Source of the DNA: TMED23 sp913054205
GTDB lineage: Bacteria; Pseudomonadota; Alphaproteobacteria; Rhodospirillales; UBA2165
Length of the DNA stretch: 64,000 bases
Reading direction: 5' to 3'
NCBI GenBank assembly: GCA_046582495.1
Contig: JAYGEG010000160.1
Coordinates: 1-64,000 of the forward strand
Shown here: positions 27,525 through 36,658 of the stretch, in pieces
Position numbering within the stretch: position 1 is the stretch's first letter
Layout of the letters: each line of letters starts with the position of its first letter
Made by a program: the position numbers and the translations under genes
Notes under the pieces: generated by a model
The model's input: only the letters and a program-made list of their open reading frames with translations
The model's database searches: none
What the model was told of the DNA's origin: nothing

Positions 27525-28262
27525 ATGTTTGATCTCAGTGACAAAAAGGCATTGATCACCGGCGCATCCGGTGGCATTGGCGGGGCGATTGCCAAAGCGT
27601 TGCATGCAGCAGGGGCAACGGTAACTCTATCCGGCACACGGGTTGATGCATTGCAATCATTGGCCGACGAATTGGGCGAGCGAAACCACGTCATTGCCTG
27701 TGATTTATCGAATTCGGAAGGCGCTCAACAACTTATTAAAGATAGCGCTGAAGCCATGGGCGGTCTCGATATTCTGGTCAACAATGCTGGCCTTACCCGC
27801 GATAATCTCGCCATGCGGATGAAAGACGAAGATTGGCAAACTGTTCTTGATGTCAATTTAACGGCGAGTTTCCAACTTTCTCGGGCCTGTCTGCGCGGCA
27901 TGATGAAACAACGGTTTGGCAGGATCGTCGGTATTACCTCTATCGTTGGTGTGACAGGCAATGCAGGACAAGCCAACTATGCCGCCTCCAAGGCCGGCAT
28001 GATCGCGATGTCTAAGTCATTGGCGCAAGAAGTCGCTTCTAGAGGCATCACTGTAAACTGTATTGCACCTGGATTTATCGTAACACCGATGACGGATGGG
28101 CTTGCTGATGATCAAAAAGAATCTTTGTTGAGCGGCATTCCTTCTGGTCGGTTGGGCGAGGTTGAGGATATCGCTGCTAGCGTGGTTTTTCTTGCCAGCA
28201 ATGAAGCCAGTTACATCACCGGACAGACACTTCACGTAAACGGCGGTATGGCAATGATTTAA
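27525..28262 (+). CDS. fabG: 3-oxoacyl-ACP reductase
   Basis: FabG reduces 3-oxoacyl-ACP with NADPH. This 245 aa SDR has TGASGGIGGAIA for cofactor binding, NNAG, and the catalytic Ser/Tyr/Lys in ITSIVGVTGNAGQANYAASK. The C terminus (YITGQTLHVNGGMAMI) is typical of FabG. It lies between fabD and acpP, so this assignment is firmer than for the two other SDR genes in the window. Confidence 0.97.
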   Translation: MFDLSDKKALITGASGGIGGAIAKALHAAGATVTLSGTRVDALQSLADELGERNHVIACDLSNSEGAQQLIKDSAEAMGGLDILVNNAGLTRDNLAMRMKDEDWQTVLDVNLTASFQLSRACLRGMMKQRFGRIVGITSIVGVTGNAGQANYAASKAGMIAMSKSLAQEVASRGITVNCIAPGFIVTPMTDGLADDQKESLLSGIPSGRLGEVEDIAASVVFLASNEASYITGQTLHVNGGMAMI

Positions 28263-28416
28263 GGTGTATAGGGTGTTCTCGAAAAGACCTTTAACCCGGT
28301 GCTGGTAAAGCAAAACAAAGTATGTTACGAAATCGTGAAATTCAGATTTCTAAGAACATGTATTTAAGTTGCCGTAAGGCGTTAATTCCAATCAAATTGA
28401 GTTGAGGTAGAACAAA

Positions 28417-28650
28417 ATGAGCGATGTTTCTGACCGCGTAAAAGGTATTATTGTTGAGCACTTGGGTGTGGATGCAGACAAAGTTACCGATACGGCGAGT
28501 TTTATTGATGATCTTGGTGCTGACAGTCTCGACACTGTTGAGCTTGTTATGGCATTTGAAGAAGAATTCGGCTGTGAAATTCCGGATGATGCTGCTGAGA
28601 AAATTCTGACAGTCAAAGATGCAGTTGATTTCCTTTCTTCGGCAACTTAA
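28417..28650 (+). CDS. acpP: acyl carrier protein
   Basis: This 77 aa acidic carrier protein has the phosphopantetheine attachment Ser in GADSLDTVELVMA. It carries growing acyl chains for FabD, FabG and FabF, all encoded around it. The 154-base gap after fabG suggests an extra promoter. The terminator-like hairpin behind it would raise acpP transcript levels relative to fabF. Confidence 0.98.
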   Translation: MSDVSDRVKGIIVEHLGVDADKVTDTASFIDDLGADSLDTVELVMAFEEEFGCEIPDDAAEKILTVKDAVDFLSSAT

Positions 28651-28665
28651 TCATCAAAAAATTAA

Positions 28666-28696
28666 AATGCCCGGTATCAACTGGGCATTCTCTTTT
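28666..28696 (+). terminator. terminator between acpP and fabF
   Basis: AATGCCC (28666-28672) pairs with GGGCATT (28683-28689) around a 10-base loop and is followed by CTCTTTTT. fabF begins 30 bases later with no clear promoter of its own, so I infer partial termination that keeps ACP in excess. Confidence 0.75.
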
Positions 28697-28726
28697 TCAG
28701 ATTAAAACGAAGTAGCGCGAATCAAA

Positions 28727-29989
28727 ATGAGACGTGTGGTTGTTACAGGTATTGGTCTGGTTACACCGCTTGCCTGCGGGACCGACCTGACGTGGAATAG
28801 ATTGATCGAAGGAAAATCGGGCTTAGGTCCGATTAAGTCTTTTGATCCATCAAGGCTATCATCTCGAATTGCTGGCGAAGTGCCGCGCGAAGAAGGTGGC
28901 GAAGGCAGCTTCATTGTCGATGATTTAATTCCCACCAAAGAACAACGCCGGATGGATACCTTCATCCAATACGGTCTCATTGCCTCAGATATTGCGATTG
29001 CCGATTCTGGTTGGGCACCAACAGATGAAGAGAGCCTCGAAAAAACAGGCGTTCTTATTGGCTCTGGCATCGGTGGCCTGCCAGAGATCGAAGCAAGTGC
29101 AGCTAAAATCCATGCGGGGAATTTTCGTCGGCTTAGTCCGTTTTTCATTCCTTCAAGTTTGATCAATCTTGCGTCCGGCCAAGTTGCTATCAAACATGGC
29201 TTCAAAGGTCCAAACCATGCAGTCGTTACGGCGTGTTCGTCGGGTGCGCATGCCATTGGAGATGCAGCGCGGATTATCATGTGGGAAGATGCCGACGTGA
29301 TGGTTGCCGGCGGTGCTGAAGCGGCGATTTGCGAGTTGGGTGTCCATGGTTTTGCCCAAGCTAGGGCGCTTTCAACAGGTTTTAACGATACCCCGGAAAA
29401 AGCATCTCGTCCGTGGGATGTCGATCGAGACGGTTTTGTCATTGGCGAAGGTGCCGGGGTCGTCGTGCTGGAAGAATTAGAGCACGCCAAAAAACGCGGC
29501 GCTAAAATTTATGCTGAAATTATTGGCTATGGAATGTCGGGTGATGCCCACCATATTACTGCGCCGGCGGCTGACGGTAACGGAGCCTTCAGATCAATGC
29601 AGGCGGCGCTTAAACGCGCGGAGCTAAATCCCGAAGATATCGATTACGTGAATGCGCATGGTACTTCAACGCCGCTGGGTGACGAGATAGAACTTGCGGC
29701 AGTAAAACGATTATTTGGCGACGCTGCGTATGACATCGCGATGTCCTCAACTAAATCCGCTATTGGACATTTATTGGGTGCCGCGGGCGCGGTTGAGGCG
29801 ATATTCTCAATTCTGGCAATTCAGAACAATATCGTTCCACCAACATTGAATCTCGATAATCCTTCAGATGGATGTGACATTAATCTCGTACCGCATGAGG
29901 CCCAGGAACGCCCAGTTCGCAGAGCCTTATCAAACTCCTTTGGATTTGGTGGTACGAACGCCAGTCTAGTCATTTCTGAATTGGTTTAA
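28727..29989 (+). CDS. fabF: beta-ketoacyl-ACP synthase II
   Basis: FabF elongates acyl-ACP by condensation with malonyl-ACP. The catalytic Cys is in VTACSSGAHAIGDAA, and the two His are in NAHGTSTPLGD and KSAIGHLLGAAG, a complete Cys-His-His triad. The C terminus has FGFGGTNASLV. The 420 aa length is normal. mltG follows after 6 bases, the usual alphaproteobacterial order. Confidence 0.97.
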   Translation: MRRVVVTGIGLVTPLACGTDLTWNRLIEGKSGLGPIKSFDPSRLSSRIAGEVPREEGGEGSFIVDDLIPTKEQRRMDTFIQYGLIASDIAIADSGWAPTDEESLEKTGVLIGSGIGGLPEIEASAAKIHAGNFRRLSPFFIPSSLINLASGQVAIKHGFKGPNHAVVTACSSGAHAIGDAARIIMWEDADVMVAGGAEAAICELGVHGFAQARALSTGFNDTPEKASRPWDVDRDGFVIGEGAGVVVLEELEHAKKRGAKIYAEIIGYGMSGDAHHITAPAADGNGAFRSMQAALKRAELNPEDIDYVNAHGTSTPLGDEIELAAVKRLFGDAAYDIAMSSTKSAIGHLLGAAGAVEAIFSILAIQNNIVPPTLNLDNPSDGCDINLVPHEAQERPVRRALSNSFGFGGTNASLVISELV

Positions 29990-29995
29990 AGCCCC

Positions 29996-30976
29996 ATGGG
30001 ACGCGTTCTTCGCTGGCTTGGGGTTCTCTTTTTTCTAATCATTATTGGTGTCTCGGGTCTGGGATTTTGGGGATATACTGAATTTGTGCGTCCCGGTCCA
30101 CTGGCTTCTGAAAAAATAATTGTTATTCCGCGTGGTGTTGGCATTGAGCGCATCGCTATTTTGCTGGCCCGCCACAATGTCATTAAAATTCCGCTTATAC
30201 TGAGCATGGCCGCACGGACAATCGCCGCAGACAAATCACTTCAGGCGGGGGAGTTTAGCTTTCCCAAAGAAGTCAGCCCGCGCGGCGTTTTGGAAATTTT
30301 GCAAAGCGGAAAACAGGTTGTGCGGCGTTTAACGATCGCGGAAGGATTAACAACCTTTGAGGTTCTGAGTATTTTGAAAAAAACCGAAGGTTTGTCGGGC
30401 GGCGTTGTCGTACAGGTCAAAGAGGGCGATCTATTGCCCGAAACCTATCACTTTACGTTTGGCGATAGGCGCAACACGCTTGCCAAGCGGATGCAAGATG
30501 GAATGGCAGAGGCGCTCGATACACTTTGGGCAAGACGCTCTCCTAATTTACCATTTTCGACCAAAAATGAAGCGGCTATCTTGGCGTCAATTGTTGAGAA
30601 AGAAACCGGCCGAGCTGCAGAGCGCGCACGTGTTGCCGGTGTCTTCATAAATCGGCTGCGCATCAACATGCGGCTGCAATCTGATCCAACCGTCGTCTAT
30701 GGTCTGACAAAGGGGCAAAGCGAATTAGGTCGCCCTTTAAGCCGAAAAGATCTCAAAACGCCAAGCCGCTACAATACCTACCTCAACAATGGTTTGCCGC
30801 CGTCACCGATTGCCAATCCAGGCCGGGCGGCGATTGAGGCTGTTCTCCATCCGGCAGATACCGGAGAGCTCTATTTCGTTGCAGATGGTAGCGGTGGACA
30901 TGCGTTTGCGCGCAATTTGGCCGAGCACAATCGCAATGTCGCAAAATGGCGTAAATTTCAAAAGTCAATAAAATAA
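29996..30976 (+). CDS. mltG: endolytic transglycosylase MltG
   Basis: MltG (YceG-like) cuts nascent glycan strands and limits their length. One N-terminal transmembrane segment (LGVLFFLIIIGVSGLGFWGY) is followed by a LysM-like region and the YceG domain. The catalytic Glu is in ASIVEKETGRAAE, followed by VFINRLRINMRLQSDPTV. The protein has 326 aa. It is coupled to fabF. Confidence 0.95.
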   Translation: MGRVLRWLGVLFFLIIIGVSGLGFWGYTEFVRPGPLASEKIIVIPRGVGIERIAILLARHNVIKIPLILSMAARTIAADKSLQAGEFSFPKEVSPRGVLEILQSGKQVVRRLTIAEGLTTFEVLSILKKTEGLSGGVVVQVKEGDLLPETYHFTFGDRRNTLAKRMQDGMAEALDTLWARRSPNLPFSTKNEAAILASIVEKETGRAAERARVAGVFINRLRINMRLQSDPTVVYGLTKGQSELGRPLSRKDLKTPSRYNTYLNNGLPPSPIANPGRAAIEAVLHPADTGELYFVADGSGGHAFARNLAEHNRNVAKWRKFQKSIK

Positions 30977-31011
30977 GTTACTGAAAACATTGATTAATTA
31001 AATTTACCCCG

Positions 31012-31037
31012 GGGCAAATTTTTAGGGCAAATTTTTA
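31012..31037. repeat. two perfect 13 bp tandem copies
   Basis: GGGCAAATTTTTA is present twice back to back at the 3' end of the minus-strand SDR gene, and the second copy supplies its TAA stop. It is the scale of a slippage duplication; no function is evident. Confidence 0.8.
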
Positions 31038-31796
31038 TTCTTTTGTTGGCAGTTTGCGAAAAATCGTATCGGTGAGCCAAACCGGCAAGGACGACATCAG
31101 CCAAACCAGTGCATATACCGGCAGTGGGAAGGCGATGCGGGCTTTGTTTTTTTTCAGACCATTTATAATAATTTTCGCTGCTTTCGGGGCATCCATGAAA
31201 AATGGCATGGGGAAGTTGTTCTGATCGGTTATTCGACTTCGGATGAAACCGGGACAAATGACCGAGACGCAAATGCCGTCGGCATAAAGGCTGCCGCGCA
31301 GTCCTTCACCGTAAGATCGTACCCAGGCCTTGCTTGCCCCATACCCGGGTGCGCTCGGAAGACCTCGAAATCCCGCAACGGAACTCACCAGTCCAAGTGA
31401 GCCTGTCTTGCGTTCTGCCATTTTCGGGATAATCGGATCGATGGTGTTTAAAACACCGGTAACATTGATTTCCAGCATCCGCCGCATCTTTGCGTCGGTC
31501 ACACTCTCACCAGATGTGCCAGGAGAAACGCCGGCATTAGCGATAACAAGATCCAATGTTTGAGCCTGATCGACTTGCTCTATCCAGGTTTTCATCGCAG
31601 CTTGATCAGTGACGTCTATAACCCTTGCTTCAACGCTCGCCCCTAAGGAACGGCATTTTTCAGCAACGTGATTGAGGCGTACTTCATCTCGACCGGATAT
31701 TGCGAGGAAAACACTTTCACCAGCAAGTCCTTCGGCGAGAGCCTCCCCGACGCCACTCGAAGCCCCGGTAATCAGAATGGATTGAAACTTTTTCAC
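31035..31796 (-). CDS. SDR family NAD(P)-dependent oxidoreductase
   Basis: This 253 aa classical SDR has ILITGASSGVGEALAEGLA at the N terminus, IANAGVS, and the catalytic YGASK in APGYGASKAWVRSY. A hydrophobic C terminus (PVYALVWLMSSLPVWL) suggests membrane association, as in DltE-like or YqjQ-like SDRs. It lies in reverse orientation between mltG and yicC, which normally adjoin, so it is an insertion in a conserved block. The substrate is unknown. The divergent gap to yicC is about 100 bases. Confidence 0.88.
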   Translation of the reverse strand: MKKFQSILITGASSGVGEALAEGLAGESVFLAISGRDEVRLNHVAEKCRSLGASVEARVIDVTDQAAMKTWIEQVDQAQTLDLVIANAGVSPGTSGESVTDAKMRRMLEINVTGVLNTIDPIIPKMAERKTGSLGLVSSVAGFRGLPSAPGYGASKAWVRSYGEGLRGSLYADGICVSVICPGFIRSRITDQNNFPMPFFMDAPKAAKIIINGLKKNKARIAFPLPVYALVWLMSSLPVWLTDTIFRKLPTKE

Positions 31797-31902
31797 ATGA
31801 TCTCTCGTTATGTCGAACCATTTCTACAGTTTTGATTCTATTGTGATATTTTGCCCTAATTTTTACAATGGCATATCAAAAAGAATGTGCTATCTAGGGC
31901 GT

Positions 31903-32820
31903 ATGGTTAAGAAAAAAAGTAAATCCAACCCTTCAATTGCCAGCATGACAGGATTTGCCAGATGCTCTGGCAGTAGTGATGGCTATAGCTGGAACTGGGA
32001 AGCTAAGAGCGTCAATGGCAAAGGTCTTGATGTTCGCTGCCGTCTACCACAAGGATTTGAGGAAATTGATGTTGAGGCGCGCAATGCGACCGGCAAGGCC
32101 TTCAAACGCGGCAATTTCAACTTGGTCCTGACGGTTCAAGAAACGTCGCGGCAAAGCCAATATCAAGTCAATCGGGCGCTTTTGGATCAACTCGTAGAAA
32201 CAGCGAGTGAAATTCGCGCCGGAAATGATGAATTTGACAAACCGAGTTTGGATGGTTTGCTAGCGGTTCGCGGCGTTATCGAGCCGGTGACGGAAGCTGA
32301 CGACGAAGAAGAACGCAGAGCGCGCAAAAACGAAATGCTGACCGGGCTTAAAGAGGTTCTGACATCTCTTGGGCAAAATCGCCTGGAGGAAGGCGCACGG
32401 ATGGCCGAGGTCTTGTTCGAGCAATTGGACACCATCATTGGACTTTGCCGGCAGGCTGAGAAGCTCGCAGAGCTACAGCCAGACAACATCCGCCAAAAAC
32501 TAAAAGAGCAAATTGCCGAATTGTTAGAATCTACACCCAGTTTGCCGGAAGAGCGTTTGGCTCAGGAAGCGGCGGTTCTCATGACCAAAGCGGATGTGCG
32601 CGAAGAACTTGATCGTTTGCAGGCGCATATTGAGGCGGCACGTGACTTGATGGAAGAGGGCGGCGTGATCGGTCGCCGCCTCGATTTTCTCTGCCAAGAA
32701 TTTAACCGCGAAGCCAATACGCTATGTTCCAAAGCTGCCGACGTTGGGCTATCAAAGATTGGGCTCGAACTTAAAGCTGTGATTGAGCAATATAGAGAGC
32801 AGGTACAAAACATTGAGTAG
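31903..32820 (+). CDS. yicC: YicC family endoribonuclease
   Basis: YicC proteins are endoribonucleases, linked to sRNA turnover in E. coli. The N-terminal SMTGFAR and the C-terminal EGGVIGRRLDFLCQEFNREANTLCSKA are diagnostic. I chose ATG 31903 (MVKKKSKSNP), giving 305 aa; the frame is open to 31810, but those residues do not look conserved. The gmk start lies inside its last codons (8-base overlap), the standard yicC-gmk coupling. Confidence 0.93.
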   Translation: MVKKKSKSNPSIASMTGFARCSGSSDGYSWNWEAKSVNGKGLDVRCRLPQGFEEIDVEARNATGKAFKRGNFNLVLTVQETSRQSQYQVNRALLDQLVETASEIRAGNDEFDKPSLDGLLAVRGVIEPVTEADDEEERRARKNEMLTGLKEVLTSLGQNRLEEGARMAEVLFEQLDTIIGLCRQAEKLAELQPDNIRQKLKEQIAELLESTPSLPEERLAQEAAVLMTKADVREELDRLQAHIEAARDLMEEGGVIGRRLDFLCQEFNREANTLCSKAADVGLSKIGLELKAVIEQYREQVQNIE

Positions 32821-33463
32821 TGAAAACAGCTCCTTTTCCAGGCGTGGCCTGATGCTCGTTCTTTCTTCGCCTTCAGGGGCCGGAAAAACAACGATCTCGC
32901 GTGCCATGCTTGAGCGTGACGACAATCTCACAATGTCGATATCCGCGACGACACGTCCGATGCGGCCGGGCGAAGAAGATGGCAAAGATTATTATTTTGT
33001 CGATGAGGATAAATTCAACCAAATGATTAAAGATGGTGAGTTGCTTGAGCATGCCAACGTTTTCGGAAATTTTTATGGCACTCCTCGAAAGCCTGTCGAA
33101 GAAGCTCTCGCTCGCGGAATGGATATTTTGTTCGATATTGACTGGCAGGGTACACAAAAAATTGCCGATGATGAAATCGCCGGTAAGGATCTGGTGAGTG
33201 TATTCATTCTGCCGCCGAATACCGCAGAGCTTGAGAATCGTCTCAGAACGCGCGCGCAGGACCCGGAAGAAGTTGTGCAACAACGCATGTCGAAAGCTTC
33301 CGATGAAATGAGCCATTACCGAGAATACAATTATGTCATCGTAAATGATGAAATTGAGGCGAGTGTTCAGCAGGTACAAACTATTTTGGCGACAGAGCGC
33401 ATGCATATAGAGCGTCAAATCGGCCTGCATGAATTTGTACAGGAATTACGAGGTCCGGAATAA
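32813..33463 (+). CDS. gmk: guanylate kinase
   Basis: Gmk phosphorylates GMP to GDP. The P-loop is SSPSGAGKTTISRAM, followed by the GMP-binding SATTRPMRPGEEDGKDYYFV and the lid region. I chose TTG 32813, which has AGGT about 10 bases upstream and gives 216 aa; TTG 32783 would add ten unlikely residues. It overlaps the yicC stop by 8 bases. It converges with ksgA with a 3-base gap and no visible terminator. Confidence 0.94.
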   Translation: MSSENSSFSRRGLMLVLSSPSGAGKTTISRAMLERDDNLTMSISATTRPMRPGEEDGKDYYFVDEDKFNQMIKDGELLEHANVFGNFYGTPRKPVEEALARGMDILFDIDWQGTQKIADDEIAGKDLVSVFILPPNTAELENRLRTRAQDPEEVVQQRMSKASDEMSHYREYNYVIVNDEIEASVQQVQTILATERMHIERQIGLHEFVQELRGPE

Positions 33464-33466
33464 GGG

Positions 33467-34294
33467 TTAGTTTCGTCCCTCAATCGCCTGGGCCAATAAA
33501 CAAAATTCTTCAATCGATAAATTTTCCGCCCGCGCTGTCGGATCAATTCCGATGGCGGCAATATCAATATCCAGTGGCTTGAGCGAAGAGCGCAGCATCT
33601 TGCGCCTTTGCCCAAACGCCGTTGCTGTTACTTTTTCCATGTCTTCAAATTTTGCTGCGTAAAGCGGTTCAGATCGGGGTTTTAGCGTTAGGACACTCGA
33701 CATGATTTTTGGCGGCGGCGTGAAGGCTTGCCTGTCGACATGGAACTCAAATCTGGTATCACAAAGCCATTGGGTGATAATGCTGAGGCGGCCATAGGTC
33801 TTGTTTGAAGGCTCGGCAACTATGCGGTCTACGACTTCTTTTTGAAACATCAATGTCATCTGATCGATGCTTTCAATTTGTCTCAGCCAATTGATCAATA
33901 GAGCCGTTGAAATATTATACGGTAAATTGGCGACAATCCGGCGGGGCGCATCGCCCGAGGTAGAAATATCAAATTTAAGTGCATCGGCGGAAACAATCGT
34001 CAACTTACCCGGAAAGATCGGTTTTAATTCCTCAAGTGCTTCAATGCAGCGCCGGTCGCGTTCGATAGCAAAGAGGTGTTTTGGATTATGAGCCAGCAAT
34101 GATCTGGTCAGCCCGCCTGGACCTGGCCCGACTTCAATGACGGAGACTTCATTTAAATCACCGGCGGCGCGCGCAATTCTATCGGTAAGATTTTGATCAA
34201 ACAAAAAATGTTGGCCGAGAGAATTTCGTGCTCTCAATTTATACTTCGCAATAATGTCCCGGAGCGGCGGCAGCTGATCTCGAATATCGGTCAT
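33467..34294 (-). CDS. rsmA: 16S rRNA (adenine1518/1519-N6)-dimethyltransferase
   Basis: RsmA (KsgA) dimethylates two adjacent adenosines at the 3' end of 16S rRNA. Motifs are LGQHFLFDQNLTDRI, the SAM loop VIEVGPGPGGLTRSLL and the catalytic NLPYNIS. The 275 aa length is normal. It is the last gene of the lptF-to-rsmA unit; its ATG overlaps the pdxA stop by 4 bases. Confidence 0.97.
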   Translation of the reverse strand: MTDIRDQLPPLRDIIAKYKLRARNSLGQHFLFDQNLTDRIARAAGDLNEVSVIEVGPGPGGLTRSLLAHNPKHLFAIERDRRCIEALEELKPIFPGKLTIVSADALKFDISTSGDAPRRIVANLPYNISTALLINWLRQIESIDQMTLMFQKEVVDRIVAEPSNKTYGRLSIITQWLCDTRFEFHVDRQAFTPPPKIMSSVLTLKPRSEPLYAAKFEDMEKVTATAFGQRRKMLRSSLKPLDIDIAAIGIDPTARAENLSIEEFCLLAQAIEGRN

Positions 34295-35295
34295 GAACGC
34301 CTGCGTGCTGTCATCTCTCCCGCCAGTTTGAGAGCCGATATTAAACTTTGTTCATTGGCGCTACCTGTTCCCGCAATATTCAATGCCGTCCCGTGGTCAG
34401 GAGATGTGCGGACAAATGGCAAACCAAGCGTGACATTTACGGCGGTATCAAAATCCAATGTCTTAATCGGTATGAGCGCCTGATCATGATACATGCAGAG
34501 CACGACATCGTAATTTTTACGTGCCTCTTCGTGGAACAAAGTATCCGGCGGGTGCGGCCCGGTAATCGATAGGCCTAAATCTCGAAGTGCCTGTATCGCC
34601 GGCTCAATAAGCGTTGTCTCCTCATCGCCCATAGCCCCGCCTTCGCCGGCATGAGGATTGAGCGCTGACATGGCAATCCGAGGCACCTCAATGCCGAATT
34701 CCTCGCGGAGCGCTTTTTCAGCAATGACGCCAGTTTCGACAATAAGGTCGGGTGTTAAGAGGTTGAGTGCTTCTTGAACGCCAACGTGGCGGGTGACGGG
34801 AACAACGCGCAATCGATCTGAAGCGAGCATCATTACTGGTTCCGTTTCGATACCGGCTAAGGCTGCTAAATACTCGGTGTGACCAGGATGGGCAAAACCA
34901 CATTGATAAAGTGCTTCTTTGTGGATGGGATTGGTGACAATTGCGCCAGCCCGATCGTTTTTCACAAAGCCAACGGCCTGCTCGATTGAAGAGATGACCG
35001 CCGATCCATTCATGGAATTGAGCTCGCCAGGTATCGATTGTTCTGGCAGCGCTAACGGATAAACCGGTAGGGCTTTTTCAAATATTGTCACAGCCTCCGC
35101 CGGTTCGGATATTTCAGCAATATTGATGCTGAGTGCCAAAGTCTCGGCCAGTTTTTTCAGACGTTCAGGCGAATCAACAACAAAAAATGGAGAGAGTGTG
35201 GCGTGCGAAGAAAGCCAGGCTTTGAGCGTAATATCACCGCCAATTCCGCTTGGCTCTCCCATTGTCAAAACGGTCGGGAGTTGAAGTTGGCTCAT
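34291..35295 (-). CDS. pdxA: 4-hydroxythreonine-4-phosphate dehydrogenase
   Basis: PdxA acts in pyridoxal phosphate synthesis. Metal and substrate residues are in HPGHTEYLA, ALNPHAGEGG and MYHDQALIPIK, and the end has SPDHGTALNIAG. The 334 aa length is normal. It overlaps surA (4 bases) and rsmA (4 bases), the widespread surA-pdxA-ksgA arrangement. Confidence 0.96.
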   Translation of the reverse strand: MSQLQLPTVLTMGEPSGIGGDITLKAWLSSHATLSPFFVVDSPERLKKLAETLALSINIAEISEPAEAVTIFEKALPVYPLALPEQSIPGELNSMNGSAVISSIEQAVGFVKNDRAGAIVTNPIHKEALYQCGFAHPGHTEYLAALAGIETEPVMMLASDRLRVVPVTRHVGVQEALNLLTPDLIVETGVIAEKALREEFGIEVPRIAMSALNPHAGEGGAMGDEETTLIEPAIQALRDLGLSITGPHPPDTLFHEEARKNYDVVLCMYHDQALIPIKTLDFDTAVNVTLGLPFVRTSPDHGTALNIAGTGSANEQSLISALKLAGEMTARRRS

Positions 35296-36629
35296 CGCCT
35301 AATATCCACAAAGGCTGAACGCCTGATGTCTCTTAACATCCGGCGGGCCACCAGCGTTGCGCGTCTTTCAAGGAGCACATTGCGCACTCGGTTTCTGACG
35401 TCTGGCGTTACGCCGCCACCAGTTCTATCACAGACCATTAAGATCAAAAATCCTGCGCCGGTTCGAATTGGCGCGCTGGTTTTTGCCAAGGGGATGTTTT
35501 TGACAATATTCCTAATGTTGACCGGAAGTCTTGATATATTTGCAACTTCTAGCCGCCCCGATTGTTTGGAGCCAATTTCGACCCCCTTTTTTGCCAATGC
35601 AGCGCAACTGTTTGCCGTTGAGGATATCTGTTTGGCGAGGCTATTTTGGGCGGCGATTTCTCCTGGTGAGGCATCTCGGCGCACGGGCAGAAAAACCTGT
35701 TGAAGCGTAACTTTGACATCTGAAGCAGGGAGCCCGCCTGCCAGACGTTTATTGAGCAGCCGCAATATATAATACCCATCTGCGCCTTTCACCGGTTTGG
35801 TTGTGCTTCCCTTAGTCATGTTAACAATTATTTTCGACAAATTTTCGTCAACCTGATCGGTTCGAACCCAGCCGAGGTTACCACCTTTTGCCGCGGAAGC
35901 GCTCTGTGAGAATGAACGAGCTAGGGCTGAAAAATTAGCGCCACTCAATATTTGTGAATGCAATCGCAAGGTATTTTGATAGGTTTCATCTAAAGATTTA
36001 GTCGGATCAAATGGAATAAAAATTTCAGCGACAAAATATTCTGGCTTTCCTTTGTTTGCCTTTATTTCAGCAATCATCTCGTCGACGGCGTCATCGCCAA
36101 TTTTAATCGTCGACCTAACCTGGCGAACGACCGTTTCCCGCCACGCTAATTCAGCTTCTACTTGAAGCTCGAAAGTCCGCCAGTCTATGGCACGTTCTGT
36201 GAGAATTTTTCGCATGCCTCCGGTGGCCACTTTGTTTCTTTTCTCAACGCCTTGTATGGCAACTTTTAACTGCTTGGGACGAATTTTAACGCCCACTCTT
36301 TTAGCCTCTTGCAGTTTGAGTTTGTCGTCGATCAAACCTCGCAGGACCTGCCGGGTAATGCGTTGAATGACCTTTTGATTATTAGGCAGTTGCGAGGAAA
36401 AAATAACAAACTTTATGCGTTTGCCGAGATCAAACTCTGAAATAATTTCGTCATTAACGACAGCAATAATGCGCTGTGTCTGTTGCGCTTTCACCGACCT
36501 TACGGCATATGCTGAAGAGCCGATCAAAAAACATGCCGCGGCCAAACATATCGCTGCTCGGATGGGCCAAAACAATTTGATCCAACTCAATGAGTATCCA
36601 ACTTTCGAATTGATCTTATTTTTTATCAT
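35292..36629 (-). CDS. surA: SurA-like periplasmic peptidylprolyl isomerase
   Basis: This periplasmic chaperone for outer membrane proteins has a signal-anchor-like hydrophobic stretch at about residues 21-45 (AAICLAAACFLIGSSAYA), the SurA N-terminal domain starting RIIAVVNDEIISEFDLGKR, and one parvulin domain (AKGGNLGWVRTDQVDENL). At 445 aa it has only one clear PPIase domain; the second copy of E. coli SurA is degenerate or absent. It lies between lptD and pdxA; LptD is a known SurA client. Confidence 0.92.
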   Translation of the reverse strand: MIKNKINSKVGYSLSWIKLFWPIRAAICLAAACFLIGSSAYAVRSVKAQQTQRIIAVVNDEIISEFDLGKRIKFVIFSSQLPNNQKVIQRITRQVLRGLIDDKLKLQEAKRVGVKIRPKQLKVAIQGVEKRNKVATGGMRKILTERAIDWRTFELQVEAELAWRETVVRQVRSTIKIGDDAVDEMIAEIKANKGKPEYFVAEIFIPFDPTKSLDETYQNTLRLHSQILSGANFSALARSFSQSASAAKGGNLGWVRTDQVDENLSKIIVNMTKGSTTKPVKGADGYYILRLLNKRLAGGLPASDVKVTLQQVFLPVRRDASPGEIAAQNSLAKQISSTANSCAALAKKGVEIGSKQSGRLEVANISRLPVNIRNIVKNIPLAKTSAPIRTGAGFLILMVCDRTGGGVTPDVRNRVRNVLLERRATLVARRMLRDIRRSAFVDIRR

Positions 36630-36658
36630 ATGCTTTTGCGTTCTGCGACGAATGTCAA

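Noticed and set aside
30994..31020. Hairpin terminator after mltG
   Set aside because: The palindrome AAATTTACCCCGGGGCAAATTT has no loop at its centre, so a stable hairpin is unlikely.
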